Positions 1 to 8,476 of a DNA stretch of 19,475 bases are shown here, piece by piece. Origin of the DNA: an uncultured Bacilli bacterium (GTDB taxonomy: Bacteria; Bacillota_I; Bacilli_A; RF39; UBA660); NCBI GenBank assembly GCA_934097085.1, contig CAKONK010000018.1:1-19475 (forward strand), written 5' to 3'. Below the pieces are notes generated by a model. It had not been told where the DNA came from and did not search any database. It saw only the letters and a list, made by a program, of their open reading frames with translations. Position 1 is the stretch's first letter; every line of letters begins with the position of its first letter. Made by a program: the position numbers and the translations under genes.

Positions 1-554
1 CCATTTTGACTTTTTTCTGAGTTCTGTTTTTGAGAACCATCACTTTGCTGAGCATTTTTACCATTTTGACTATTATCTTTTTTTTGATGATTATTGCTAT
101 TTGAGTTATTTTGCTGATTTTGATGTTCTTGACTATTTTGTTGATTTTCTTGATTTTGCTGTTTTTCTTGTAATAGTTTTTCGTATAGTTGTTCAGCATC
201 ATAATTTAATGCATCTGCTATATCGACACCACCTTCTGGCATTTTTAAACCATCTCTTTTTAAAAATTGATTTGTAACTCCATCAGTTGCAATATTCCAT
301 AGGTTTATATCTTTCCCTTCACTTCTTAATATGTGATTAAAAGCAATATGACATACTTCATGAGCAAACACAAAAGTTTGCTCCTCTTTACTTAAACTAT
401 TTAAATAATCAGGATTATAATAAATTATCTGTCCATTAGTACCAGCTGTTCCTAAACTTTTATCTTCTTCATATTTAACATTTGCTATTACGCTTCCAAA
501 AAAAGGGTATTTTACTAACATTTTATTTTTTATTGACTTTATATCATAATTCAT
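1..554 (-). CDS. Putative VWA-type metallopeptidase (DUF2201-like), C-terminus beyond window
   Basis: The frame is open from ATG at 554 to the window edge, about 184 residues. An AAGGAG six bases upstream of the ATG supports the start. Residues 65-69 are HEVCH, a zincin-type HExxH motif, followed by an N-x-A-x-D segment (NIATD) that would supply the third metal ligand. This arrangement matches the N-terminal metallopeptidase domain of the DUF2201/COG3864 family, whose members usually carry a C-terminal von Willebrand A domain; that part lies outside the window. From about residue 125 the chain becomes a low-complexity Gln/Asn/Ser/Lys linker, as often seen between the two domains. It is the third gene of an operon with an AAA-like fragment and a MoxR-like ATPase, the usual partner of such proteins. 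Substrate and cellular role are unknown. Family assignment is from motifs only. Confidence 0.75.
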   Translation of the reverse strand, partial: MNYDIKSIKNKMLVKYPFFGSVIANVKYEEDKSLGTAGTNGQIIYYNPDYLNSLSKEEQTFVFAHEVCHIAFNHILRSEGKDINLWNIATDGVTNQFLKRDGLKMPEGGVDIADALNYDAEQLYEKLLQEKQQNQENQQNSQEHQNQQNNSNSNNHQKKDNSQNGKNAQQSDGSQKQNSEKSQN

Positions 555-564
555 AATTTACTCC

Positions 565-957
565 TTATATACATGCAACTAGTGAAAAGATTTCGTTACT
601 TATTTTTTCAGTATTTATTTCATTGGCAGTTATAATAATCAAACAATCTTTAGGTAATTCAAATGTAGATATTTTTCTATATTTTAATAATTCTACAAAT
701 TTTAATTGTTCTTCTTTAGAAATAGTATCAATTCTATCAATTACTAATATTTTATTTTTAGTTGAAGAAAGTATTTCATTTAACCATTTAGGGGGAATAA
801 AATCTAGCCCTTCATAATGACCATTTAATTCTTTAATATCAATATCAGCAGGTATAGTAACAGCAAAATCTAATTCATTAATAGATAAAAAATCCACTAA
901 TACGGGTGCAACATTTGATTTTAAATAAGTTAAAAACATTTCTTTTTTATCTTTCAC
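565..957 (-). CDS. Small AAA-like protein without a P-loop
   Basis: This 130-residue protein starts at GTG 957, which overlaps the TGA of the upstream ATPase gene (GTGA), so translation is probably coupled. It resembles the middle of the upstream AAA+ domain: LNG (44-46), IPPKWLNEIL (54-63) against VPPTWLKKLQ in the neighbour, a Walker B-like strand ILVIDRID (70-77), a Leu-Pro turn (101-102), and a sensor-1-like strand IIITANE (107-113) against IIAAGND. There is no Walker A motif, and the Walker B Glu is replaced by Arg (IDRID), so ATP hydrolysis is unlikely. It may be a pseudo-subunit or adaptor in a ring with the large ATPase, or a regulator. It ends 10 bases before the metallopeptidase start. 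The function is inferred from this similarity and from position only. Confidence 0.7.
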   Translation of the reverse strand: MKDKKEMFLTYLKSNVAPVLVDFLSINELDFAVTIPADIDIKELNGHYEGLDFIPPKWLNEILSSTKNKILVIDRIDTISKEEQLKFVELLKYRKISTFELPKDCLIIITANEINTEKISNEIFSLVACI

Positions 958-2960
958 TTTCTACTTAAACCTCCACTAGCAAGTTTAATCTCAGCTAGTT
1001 TTTCTAATCTACTTTCATCACCATGAACCCATAATGAATCAAAAATTGCTCCAAACTCTTTTCCTAAATTAATTGCAAAATTTCTTACTTTTTCTAAATT
1101 TTCTTCATCTACTTGAGATAAACCTAATATTGTTGCATATCTTGCTGCTGTATTTAAAAAATCAATATCTCTGTAATTATAATTTTCATTTATTACATCA
1201 TTTAGTGTTATTACCTCTTGATTACAAAATGCTACAAACTCTTTTGTTATATCTTCTCCTACTAATGCTCTGAGCATTTCTGGATTTCTTGTACTATATA
1301 ACATTTTTGATGCCATTTCCCATTTTCTTGGATCTGCATTTGGTTTTTCTCCATTATAGTTACTTCTTAATACCATCCCTTTTTTATAAGCTATAAAAGT
1401 ATAAATTGCTGGATGAATATTATTTTCACTTGCCCATTTTAGCCAACTTTGAGTTGTTGTTTTTATATATACATGTGCAAATCTATTAAATAATGGTTTC
1501 GCTAACTGATTTGCTGCTAAGGAATCTTTCATATCATTTCCCGCTGCTATTATTCTTGCATTTTCTGGTAATTTCCATATTCCATTTACTTCTCTATCTA
1601 AAACTATATTAAAGGCTATTCCTTGAATACTTGGTAATGCATTTGTTATCTCATCGAAAAATACTATATGATATCTATCAGGTTCATTGCTACATTTTTC
1701 TTGCAATTTCTTTAACCAAGTTGGTGGAACATCTATCATTTCCCCAGTTTGCTGATTATACACACTTTTTCCATTTAAACTCTCTGGAGTTGCATTTCTT
1801 AAATATATTATTTCACAAGTTGGATCTATTTGTTTTACTCTTGCTGACTTTCCTTCAGATGATGGTCCATGTAAAAATACTGCCACTCCACTTTCAACAG
1901 CTCCCTTAATTATATCTTCCTCGCTTACTTCACCAAAGTCTAAATTATATGGATTTTTTCTTTTTTCTGCTTGTAATTCAACAACTTGCTCTATTTCTTC
2001 ATATTCAAAATTATTTTCAACTTCATATTCTGAATTATTTTCAACTTTTGGTTCTTCAGGCTTTGGTTCTTGAATTAATTTTTTTTGATAATCTTTTACA
2101 GCTTTATTAAGTTTCTGATTACGAATAGAGCTTTTCAAATGATTTTGAATATTTACATTTGAAATATTTAACGAAACAGTATTTTGGAAAAGATCATGAA
2201 GCATGTAATTATCAAGATATTTTTTCATTGCTGTATTATCAAAGCAGCCATCAAAACCTGCTCTATAAGGATTAAAACTTATACCGGCAACTAAACATTT
2301 TTTAGAAATTAGCAATTGTGTTTTATCATCAACAAGCCATTTAACTGGTGAGACTTCTACCCAAACATAATCACCATTTGTATATTCAACCCCGTTTGAA
2401 AGTAATAAGTAATGCTCATTATATCCTAAATTTGCTTCAATACGAATATATTTTTTCCCTTGATATTCATATTCCTTATAAGTTACAGGTTTAAATGATC
2501 CATCATTAAAACGACAAGGTACCGAATTAAATGTATAACTTCTTCCTGTTTTATTCAAACCTTTTTTATGTTTTAGTCTTAACTCTAACTCATTTTGTAA
2601 TGTTTCAGAAGCAGCATATTGAGGATACTCTCCATATTCGATTTCCTCTGTACCATCGTATCCTGTAGTTATAGCCCAAATAGATTGTGAATATAATAGA
2701 GAATTTAGCAACACTGGTCGAATAGAGATATTAGGTTTATGCACATAATTTAGAGCTTTTTTGCCATCTTCATCAACAATCCTAACATCGTTATCAAATT
2801 GAGATTTAGTATAAAAATAGCCATTTTTACACCCTGTTAAAATACACAAATCTGTTACTGTAGCTTGTGTTCCATATTCTTTCAAAACCTCTAATTGGGA
2901 TTCAGAGTCATCTCCCCAAATTTGTCCTTCAGTTAATAAAGTTAATTCTTGATTATTCAT
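954..2960 (-). CDS. MoxR-like AAA+ ATPase with N-terminal DUF6273-like region
   Basis: This 668-residue protein has two parts. Residues about 75-260 include a Y-G-E-Y-P-Q segment (109-114), YVWVEVSPVKWLV (198-210) and a buried-strand stretch LLISKKCLVAG (216-226), which resemble DUF6273-type domains of Firmicutes. A charged linker with repeated E-V-E-N-N/Y-E residues (about 300-330) follows. The AAA+ domain is at about 340-560, with Walker A GPSSEGKS (365-372), Walker B IVFFDE (432-437), sensor-1 Asn in AAGND (472-476) and a likely arginine finger in LFNRF (490-494). This is the MoxR/AAA_5 pattern. MoxR ATPases work as chaperone-like remodelers with VWA-domain partners, and a metallopeptidase of that group lies two genes downstream. 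ATG 2960 follows a GGAGGGGG ribosome site. The DUF6273 assignment is less certain than the ATPase. Confidence 0.85.
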   Translation of the reverse strand: MNNQELTLLTEGQIWGDDSESQLEVLKEYGTQATVTDLCILTGCKNGYFYTKSQFDNDVRIVDEDGKKALNYVHKPNISIRPVLLNSLLYSQSIWAITTGYDGTEEIEYGEYPQYAASETLQNELELRLKHKKGLNKTGRSYTFNSVPCRFNDGSFKPVTYKEYEYQGKKYIRIEANLGYNEHYLLLSNGVEYTNGDYVWVEVSPVKWLVDDKTQLLISKKCLVAGISFNPYRAGFDGCFDNTAMKKYLDNYMLHDLFQNTVSLNISNVNIQNHLKSSIRNQKLNKAVKDYQKKLIQEPKPEEPKVENNSEYEVENNFEYEEIEQVVELQAEKRKNPYNLDFGEVSEEDIIKGAVESGVAVFLHGPSSEGKSARVKQIDPTCEIIYLRNATPESLNGKSVYNQQTGEMIDVPPTWLKKLQEKCSNEPDRYHIVFFDEITNALPSIQGIAFNIVLDREVNGIWKLPENARIIAAGNDMKDSLAANQLAKPLFNRFAHVYIKTTTQSWLKWASENNIHPAIYTFIAYKKGMVLRSNYNGEKPNADPRKWEMASKMLYSTRNPEMLRALVGEDITKEFVAFCNQEVITLNDVINENYNYRDIDFLNTAARYATILGLSQVDEENLEKVRNFAINLGKEFGAIFDSLWVHGDESRLEKLAEIKLASGGLSRK

Positions 2961-2982
2961 TTAACCCCCTCCATGGGACTAT

Positions 2983-3010
2983 ATTCTATCATAAAATAAT
3001 TAAAAGTCAA
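2983..3010 (-). promoter_or_regulatory. Promoter of the AAA+/metallopeptidase operon
   Basis: On the minus strand, TTGACT (3005-3010) and TAGAAT (2983-2988) are separated by 16 bases, a good sigma-A type promoter 22 bases upstream of the ATG. The upstream intergenic stretch to 3154 holds nothing else that I recognise. Confidence 0.65.
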
Positions 3011-3153
3011 GCTAAACTATCTTACGCATGAAATATAAAATTATATGGTTTTTCTAATACTATATCATCTGTATTTAAAAATTTAAATAATTTTCCAATT
3101 TTTTACATTTTTTAGCCATACTTCACCAACTTTATTCTTTACTTTATTATACA

Positions 3154-3187
3154 TAAAAAAACACGCGTTTCAAAATTTCATGTGTTT
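3154..3187 (-). terminator. Intrinsic terminator after the kinase-SIS gene
   Basis: Read on the minus strand, AAACACATG pairs with CGCGTGTTT (six clean pairs, then a mismatch and two inner pairs) and is followed by a run of T. It lies about 70 bases after the stop codon at 3255. Confidence 0.6.
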
Positions 3188-3254
3188 CTCCTATTCGTAA
3201 ATAAATTATAAAAAGAAGTATGCTTTTGTTTACATACTTTATCAGTCATATTAT

Positions 3255-5201
3255 TTACAACTGTCCTTTATAAAAATAGATTTTCATTGCATTATCTGTA
3301 TAATTAGGTTTAGAAACATCAATATCTAATAACTTACCTATTTGATATATTATAAATTGTGAAGCAATTAATAAATCAAATTCTGCCAAAAGGCCATCGT
3401 ATTTACTTTCAAAAATAGCAATTTTATTTCCTAAATAATTTAATAATTCTTCTTCATATTTTGAGGTAGTCTTTTGTTTGAAATAGATTACACATTTATT
3501 GTTCATATTTTCAAAATTAATAAATCTTCCGTGAGAAAAATTTTTCTTTTCGTGAATAATACAGTTAAATATACCAGATTCAATAAGTTTACTTTCTAAA
3601 TCATAACTTGCACAGTTACTATAATCTCCTCGAAAAACATTAATTATTTTATTATGATTAATAGCACTTTCAATAAAATTTTTATCAATTTCTTTTTGAA
3701 CTTTATTACTCCAGTAACTCATAGAATCCTTGATAAAATTATTTATATTAATATCACTATTGGACTTTTGTAAATATAATTTCATAAATAATGCAGCTGG
3801 TGCTAAAGCTCCCTCAAAAGATAAAAATCCCCTTTCTTTACCTTTATTTGCACTTGTCCTATAAGTGATTATATTATTTTTCATAATACCTGTTTTTGTT
3901 ACAATATTTTGGGTTTGCCCTTTTGTAATTACATACACATTATTTTTATCAAAATCTTTAACACTTTGAATTATATCATTAGTCGTTCCTGAATATGAAA
4001 ATAAAAATGCTTTATCTATATTTGCATTATTTCTATAAAATGCATCTCTTGGGTACAATGAATAAGTACTTGCACCATATAACTCATTTATAACTGTTGA
4101 TGCAAAACTAGCCCCTGCAAAAGAACCACCTGTTCCAATGAATAAATAGCTTTTACTTTTATCAAAATTTATATCTAGTAACTTATCATAAGCACTAGAA
4201 TTAATAGCATTAATAACTCTTGCCTCAAGATTATTTATATTAATATTACATCTTTTAATTTTTCTTCTTTCATTATACTCAAAATTTTCACAAGTACAAA
4301 CTTTATCTATTTTTTTAATTTTATATAATGAATTTAAATGTCCTCTTGCACCAAAGTTAGATACAACCTTACTAGTTAATTTAATAGATTTTTCATACCA
4401 TTTTGGAAAAAGTTCTTTATTAAATTCATAATTATTTTTTATATAATCAAATATTATGCTAGATAAAAATGCATCTCCGGCACCCGAAGAATCAATAACA
4501 TTACCATTATCTTTTAAATTAAATTTATATTCTTTACTATTATATATAAAGATTGCACCATTTTCTCCACGAGTAATAGTTACTAATTTTGCCTTTAGTA
4601 ATTTATATAATTCAATATTATTTTTTAAATTTAATTTATCAAGTAAATAGTTTGACACTCTTTCATTAAAATTAATTATTTCAAAACCATTATTTAATTT
4701 ATTTATAATGTCCTCTTTTGATAAATTTTCAAATTCAAAATACTGGCCAATATCAATTATTTTTTTATTAGAAACGTTTTTTATTATTTCAATATTTTTA
4801 TCATTTAAATTATCAAAGACTAAAATATCATCATTTTGTATATTATTAGTTATATATTCTATATCAATTTGACTTTCTTCATACCATTTTTTTTCATTAC
4901 ATTTTGGACATCTTTTTTTAGAAATAAAACCTTCTTCATCATAAGAAACATGAAAGCATCTTGTCTTAATATTATCTTTAATTAATACTTTGCTTACATC
5001 AACATTTAATTTTTTTAAACTTAAATTAGCAATATTGCCTTGTATATCATTACCAGAAACTCCATATACTGCTGTAGAAATTTTTCTTTTTGCTAAATTT
5101 GCAATAATATTATGGCTACTCATTCCTCCATCAACACCAATTAAATTTCCATTTTTATAGTAATAATCTAAAACTAAATCTCCAATACTAACTACTCTCA
5201 T
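3255..5201 (-). CDS. Fusion of PfkB-family sugar kinase and SIS-domain isomerase/deglycase
   Basis: This 648-residue protein joins two enzymes. Residues 1-295 are a PfkB/ribokinase-family kinase: a start strand VVSIGDLVLD, a glycine-rich substrate segment GVDGGMSSHN (22-31), and the anion-hole/catalytic motif DSSGAGDAF (237-245, with Asp243 as the base). Residues about 325-648 are a SIS fold, with a phosphosugar-binding GTGGSFAGAS (356-365) and SYSGTTNDI (402-410), then a second half containing SHGRF. CPKC (98-101) sits near the kinase lid, and CTC (302-304) and C318 lie in the linker, so a metal site is possible. Kinase plus SIS chemistry recalls fructoselysine 6-kinase FrlD with deglycase FrlB, which are separate proteins; sugar kinase plus isomerase is another option. 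The substrate cannot be told from sequence. It is divergent from the ASCH-GNAT pair. Confidence 0.85.
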   Translation of the reverse strand: MRVVSIGDLVLDYYYKNGNLIGVDGGMSSHNIIANLAKRKISTAVYGVSGNDIQGNIANLSLKKLNVDVSKVLIKDNIKTRCFHVSYDEEGFISKKRCPKCNEKKWYEESQIDIEYITNNIQNDDILVFDNLNDKNIEIIKNVSNKKIIDIGQYFEFENLSKEDIINKLNNGFEIINFNERVSNYLLDKLNLKNNIELYKLLKAKLVTITRGENGAIFIYNSKEYKFNLKDNGNVIDSSGAGDAFLSSIIFDYIKNNYEFNKELFPKWYEKSIKLTSKVVSNFGARGHLNSLYKIKKIDKVCTCENFEYNERRKIKRCNININNLEARVINAINSSAYDKLLDINFDKSKSYLFIGTGGSFAGASFASTVINELYGASTYSLYPRDAFYRNNANIDKAFLFSYSGTTNDIIQSVKDFDKNNVYVITKGQTQNIVTKTGIMKNNIITYRTSANKGKERGFLSFEGALAPAALFMKLYLQKSNSDININNFIKDSMSYWSNKVQKEIDKNFIESAINHNKIINVFRGDYSNCASYDLESKLIESGIFNCIIHEKKNFSHGRFINFENMNNKCVIYFKQKTTSKYEEELLNYLGNKIAIFESKYDGLLAEFDLLIASQFIIYQIGKLLDIDVSKPNYTDNAMKIYFYKGQL

Positions 5202-5248
5202 ATGTACCTTTTTAATTTTTTTAAATAGACAATACCTTTCTTAAGTGT

Positions 5249-5257
5249 ATTATATCA
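5249..5257 (-). promoter_or_regulatory. Extended -10 promoter of the kinase-SIS gene
   Basis: On the minus strand, TGATATAAT gives a perfect TATAAT (5249-5254) with a TGn extension. No good -35 is seen. It lies 48 bases upstream of the ATG, back to back with the promoter of the ASCH gene. Confidence 0.6.
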
Positions 5258-5305
5258 CGGATGATAAATATAGCAAATTAAAATTTCTAAAAAATACTCT
5301 ACCCG

Positions 5306-5314
5306 TGTTATAAT
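5306..5314 (+). promoter_or_regulatory. Extended -10 promoter of the ASCH-GNAT pair
   Basis: TGTTATAAT is an extended -10 with TATAAT at 5309-5314. Transcription should begin near 5321, so the GAGGTG ribosome site at 5321-5326 would lie almost at the 5' end of the mRNA. Confidence 0.6.
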
Positions 5315-5330
5315 ATTTATGAGGTGTTTT

Positions 5331-5759
5331 ATGAATGAATTAATGTTAATTTCAATTAAAACTAAATATGCAAATCAAATATTCGAAGGTACTAAAAAAT
5401 ATGAATACCGAAGAAAAAGTATTGGTGAAAAAAATTGTAATAAAAAAATATATGTTTACTCCTCTGAAAAAGATAAAGCAATTATAGGTTATATAATCGT
5501 AGATAAAATTATCGAAGGTAATGCTGACTATGTACTAAAAAATACGGATAATGAAAATAATAGTGATTTACTTGCGTATTTCGAAGGAAATGATAAATGT
5601 TATGCTCTTCAAATAAAAAGTGCTTGCAAATTTAAAACACCTATTTATTTAAATGAAATTAAAAGTGAAGATAAAAATTTTGTTGTTCCACAGTTTTATA
5701 GATACATTAAAGAAAATGAATATATTTATAAAAAACTTACTAAAAAGGAAATAATATGA
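5331..5759 (+). CDS. ASCH/PUA-like domain protein
   Basis: This is a 142-residue protein. The opening LISIKTKYANQIFEGTKKYEYRR is the typical start of ASCH domains (small beta-barrels related to PUA, thought to bind RNA or nucleotides): an aliphatic strand, 'KYA..I..GTKKYE', then basic residues. A strand with IGYIIVDKII and a later YALQIKSA complete the fold. The start is placed at ATG 5331 and not at the in-frame ATG 5319, because GAGGTG sits 4 bases before 5331 and the likely transcription start (about 5321) lies downstream of 5319. Its last codon overlaps the next start (ATGA), so it forms a coupled pair with a GNAT acetyltransferase. ASCH-acetyltransferase pairing suggests action on RNA, nucleotides or translation, but this is inference. 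Confidence 0.75.
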   Translation: MNELMLISIKTKYANQIFEGTKKYEYRRKSIGEKNCNKKIYVYSSEKDKAIIGYIIVDKIIEGNADYVLKNTDNENNSDLLAYFEGNDKCYALQIKSACKFKTPIYLNEIKSEDKNFVVPQFYRYIKENEYIYKKLTKKEII

Positions 5760-6328
5760 AAATAGATAATATTAAAAATTACCTTTCATCACCTGATTTT
5801 ATGAACCTTGCTAATGAAATGTATGAATTAACAATTAATAATGAATACCCAGATTATAAAAATTGGTTTTATAATAAACAAATCAAAGGTTGTCTAACTC
5901 CTTACCGAAATATTCTTTTTATTAAAAATGAAAATGGAAATATTATTGCATTATGTTCCTTAAAAAAAGATGCAAATGAAAGGAAAATATGTACTTTATT
6001 TGTTGCAAAAGAATATAGAAATCAAGGACTTGGAAGTCTATTAATCGAAGAGGCAATGAAATATTTAGAGACTACTAAACCTTTAATAACTATTAATGAA
6101 GAGAAACTTGCAATGTTTAAAAATCTAATTACCAAATATAATTGGAATTTAACCGAGGTTGCTTTAGGAATATATAGTGAAAACGTAAAAGAATTTTGTT
6201 TTAATGGAAAATTAACTTCACTTAATTATAAGGAAGAACTTATTAAAGTATTGAATAAAATAAAAAGTAAAGCCGAAACAAGTTTACAAGATAATGATAG
6301 AATTACCGAAATATCAATTAGAAAATAA
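5756..6328 (+). CDS. GNAT-family N-acetyltransferase
   Basis: This 190-residue protein carries GNAT motif A, CTLFVAKEYRNQGLGSLLIEE (about 79-99), including the R-N-Q-G-L-G-S acetyl-CoA pyrophosphate loop (88-94). The preceding strands ILFIKNENGNIIALCSL (53-69) are typical of the fold. GNAT enzymes transfer an acetyl group from acetyl-CoA to an amine; the acceptor here is unknown. The start overlaps the stop of the ASCH gene by four bases, so the two are co-translated. The C-terminal 40 residues, rich in Lys and Glu, look like an added helix. No terminator is evident between this gene and the rpmB promoter about 30 bases downstream, so some read-through is likely. Confidence 0.8.
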   Translation: MKIDNIKNYLSSPDFMNLANEMYELTINNEYPDYKNWFYNKQIKGCLTPYRNILFIKNENGNIIALCSLKKDANERKICTLFVAKEYRNQGLGSLLIEEAMKYLETTKPLITINEEKLAMFKNLITKYNWNLTEVALGIYSENVKEFCFNGKLTSLNYKEELIKVLNKIKSKAETSLQDNDRITEISIRK

Positions 6329-6358
6329 TTTCTTAAATGCAATGTAAACCAGATTTTG

Positions 6359-6387
6359 TTGACTTTTACCCATATTTATAGTAAAAT
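6359..6387 (+). promoter_or_regulatory. Promoter of rpmB
   Basis: TTGACT (6359-6364), a 17-base spacer and TAAAAT (6382-6387) form a strong sigma-A type promoter 32 bases before the rpmB ATG. Confidence 0.75.
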
Positions 6388-6419
6388 TTAAAAGTAATGA
6401 AAAAAGGAGGAAACTAATA

Positions 6420-6587
6420 ATGGCTACTAAAATAACTAATAAAAAACCTTTATCAGGAAATAATAGATCTCATGCAGAAAATGCTACAAAAAGAGTTCAA
6501 AAACCAAATCTTCAAAAAAAAGTTATTAATGGAGAAAAAGTTATTATTTCTGCAAGAGAAGCAAGAACAATTAATAAACAAAAATAA
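6420..6587 (+). CDS. rpmB: 50S ribosomal protein L28 (bL28)
   Basis: A 55-residue reading frame that is easily missed because it is short. It begins with ATG 6420, nine bases after a perfect AGGAGG (6405-6410). The sequence has the L28 hallmarks: K-K-P-L-S-G-N-N-R-S-H-A (8-19), N-A-T-K-R (21-25), P-N-L-Q-K-K-V (29-35), a short G-E-K hairpin and V-I-I-S-A-R (41-46). L28 is a small basic protein of the large ribosomal subunit. The N-terminal cysteine found in zinc-type (C+) forms is absent, so this is a C-minus version. The protein is slightly shorter than the usual 60-65 residues. It has its own promoter and terminator, so it is a monocistronic unit, although the GNAT transcript may run into it. 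Confidence 0.93.
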   Translation: MATKITNKKPLSGNNRSHAENATKRVQKPNLQKKVINGEKVIISAREARTINKQK

Positions 6588-6617
6588 AAATACTGGTTAT
6601 AAAAATCAGTATTTTTT
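6586..6617. terminator. Bidirectional intrinsic terminator between rpmB and the histidine kinase gene
   Basis: AAAAATACTG (6586-6595) pairs with CAGTATTTTT (6607-6616) around an 11-base loop, with T runs on the exit side of both strands. It overlaps the rpmB stop codon and ends just before the kinase stop codon at 6620-6622, so it can serve both convergent genes. Confidence 0.85.
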
Positions 6618-6619
6618 AT

Positions 6620-8476
6620 TTATCTTTTACAAAATATATTATTTAAAAGCACTTGAAGTTCTTCTCTATTAATAGGTTTTGAAATATAGCCATCAAAGCC
6701 CTCTTTTAAATAAAACTCTTTCATACCTACCATTGCATTAGCAGTAAGAGCAATTACCGGAGGAATCTTAACACCCTCTAAATTTTTAAGCGTTTTTAAA
6801 GTTTGAATACCATCCATAAGAGGCATCATATGGTCTAAAAATATTAAATCGTATCTTGCTCCACCTTTAATTTTTTCAATAGCCTCTGCTCCACTTTGAA
6901 GGCAAGTAATATTAAATTTATAATCAGATAATATTCTTTGAGCAACTTTTAAATTTAAAATATTATCATCAACAATTAATATATCATATAGTGAACCATC
7001 AAAATGTACATTTGTGGTACTTACTTTAGTTTGCGTATTAACTTCTTCTTTTTCAATAGCATTAAAATCTATTTTCTGTGGAAGTACTACTGTAAATGTT
7101 GTTCCAACCTTATATTTTGAGGTAAATGATATTGTTCCTCCTAAAAGTTCTACTAACTTCTTTGTTATAACAAGACCAAGTCCAGTACCCTCAACTTCGT
7201 TATAATTTTCTTGATTATGAATTCTTGAAAATTTAACAAATAATTTATCATAATCACTTTCTTTAATACCAATTCCTGTATCTGCTACAGAAAATTTAAC
7301 TGTAGCCATATCGCCAACATTTTCACTAGTGATATTAAAATCTATATGGCCCTCATCTGTATACTTTGCAGCATTTGATAATATATTCATAAGTATTTGA
7401 TATATTTTAAGTTCATCACCTATCATAAATTTAGGTACATCCGAAGATATATTTATATTAAGTTTTACTTTATTTTGATCTAGTTTAGCGGTTATTACCG
7501 ATGAAAGCTGCATAATAATCTTACGCATTTCATAAGTAGTTTCTTTCTTTTCCTCTTTACCACTTTCAATTCTTGAAACATCCAAAATATTATTAATAAT
7601 TCCTAAAAGTGTTGAGGCTGCATCATAAATACTTTGAACTTCATTTTTTTGATTTATTGGCATATTCTCTGTAAGAAGACTTTCAGAAAAACCTATTATA
7701 GCATTCATTGGTGTTCTAATATCATGACTCATATTTGATAAAAAGTCTGTTTTTGCTTTTGAGGCTTCATTAGCCTCTTCTTTATCTTTTTCAAGTTCAT
7801 TTATTATCTTTAAATCTGGATTTTCCATTGTAAAGTAAATAAGTGCTATTACAAGTCCCATTATCGAGCTATTAATTGAAACACTTGGATTTACCCAACT
7901 AATAATTATACCTATAAGGCCCAAAAAAGCAAATAAGAAAACTATTATTTTTTTACTGAAATCAAGTTTTTCTTTTTTATAAATCATATATATTACCAAA
8001 AGTCCACTGTAAACGATATTAACTATATATGTAAAATATAAATCTCTACCATTTTGATAAGCAATTAATTTATCGCTATCAACAAAATAATTTGGTTTTA
8101 AATAAATACTTACTGCACATAATATTAAACTTATTATCATTAAAATTATATAAAAAGGATTACTTTTAAATAATTCTTTTAAAGTTTTAAATTCTTTTTT
8201 TAGGGAACTAATATAAATGATTAGCCAAGTGCTCCATATAATAGTGCTTACTAAAAATCCTTTACAAATAATCATATTTAATAGTTCATATTTATCTTGA
8301 AAAAATAATAAATAGTTTTTAACGCCATCAAATAAAATTACAATAAATGTTAAAATTGAAAATACCTCAAAGTTTTTATTTTCTAAACTTTTTTCTTTTC
8401 TTTTTTTAGTAAATACACTAAGTAGTAATAATAAATAACATATTGATAATATCTGAAGTAAACAAGATCTTATCAT
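6620..8476 (-). CDS. Hybrid sensor histidine kinase with C-terminal receiver domain
   Basis: This 618-residue membrane protein has about six to seven hydrophobic segments in residues 1-215 with no large extracellular loop, so it probably senses through the membrane or an internal signal. A short coiled coil (about 225-243) leads to the DHp helix with H-box FLSNMSHDIRTP (phospho-His251), then the ATPase domain with N-box NILSNAAKYT (364-373), G1 DTGIGI (399-404) and G2 GTGLGL (430-435). A receiver domain follows: acidic pair in VDDN (502-505), phospho-acceptor Asp548 in IFLDHMMP, Thr578 region LTANA and Lys600 in SKP. All catalytic residues look intact. It is the last gene of a phosphorelay operon, its ATG overlapping the TGA of the REC/HD-GYP-like gene. 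The expected flow is His251 to Asp548 to the HPt protein to the second receiver. Confidence 0.95.
   Translation of the reverse strand: MIRSCLLQILSICYLLLLLSVFTKKRKEKSLENKNFEVFSILTFIVILFDGVKNYLLFFQDKYELLNMIICKGFLVSTIIWSTWLIIYISSLKKEFKTLKELFKSNPFYIILMIISLILCAVSIYLKPNYFVDSDKLIAYQNGRDLYFTYIVNIVYSGLLVIYMIYKKEKLDFSKKIIVFLFAFLGLIGIIISWVNPSVSINSSIMGLVIALIYFTMENPDLKIINELEKDKEEANEASKAKTDFLSNMSHDIRTPMNAIIGFSESLLTENMPINQKNEVQSIYDAASTLLGIINNILDVSRIESGKEEKKETTYEMRKIIMQLSSVITAKLDQNKVKLNINISSDVPKFMIGDELKIYQILMNILSNAAKYTDEGHIDFNITSENVGDMATVKFSVADTGIGIKESDYDKLFVKFSRIHNQENYNEVEGTGLGLVITKKLVELLGGTISFTSKYKVGTTFTVVLPQKIDFNAIEKEEVNTQTKVSTTNVHFDGSLYDILIVDDNILNLKVAQRILSDYKFNITCLQSGAEAIEKIKGGARYDLIFLDHMMPLMDGIQTLKTLKNLEGVKIPPVIALTANAMVGMKEFYLKEGFDGYISKPINREELQVLLNNIFCKR

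Noticed and set aside
1..180. Repetitive TTTTGATT-like stretch as a CRISPR or tandem repeat array
   Set aside because: It is the coding sequence of a Gln/Asn-rich linker; repeats are short, irregular and without spacers.
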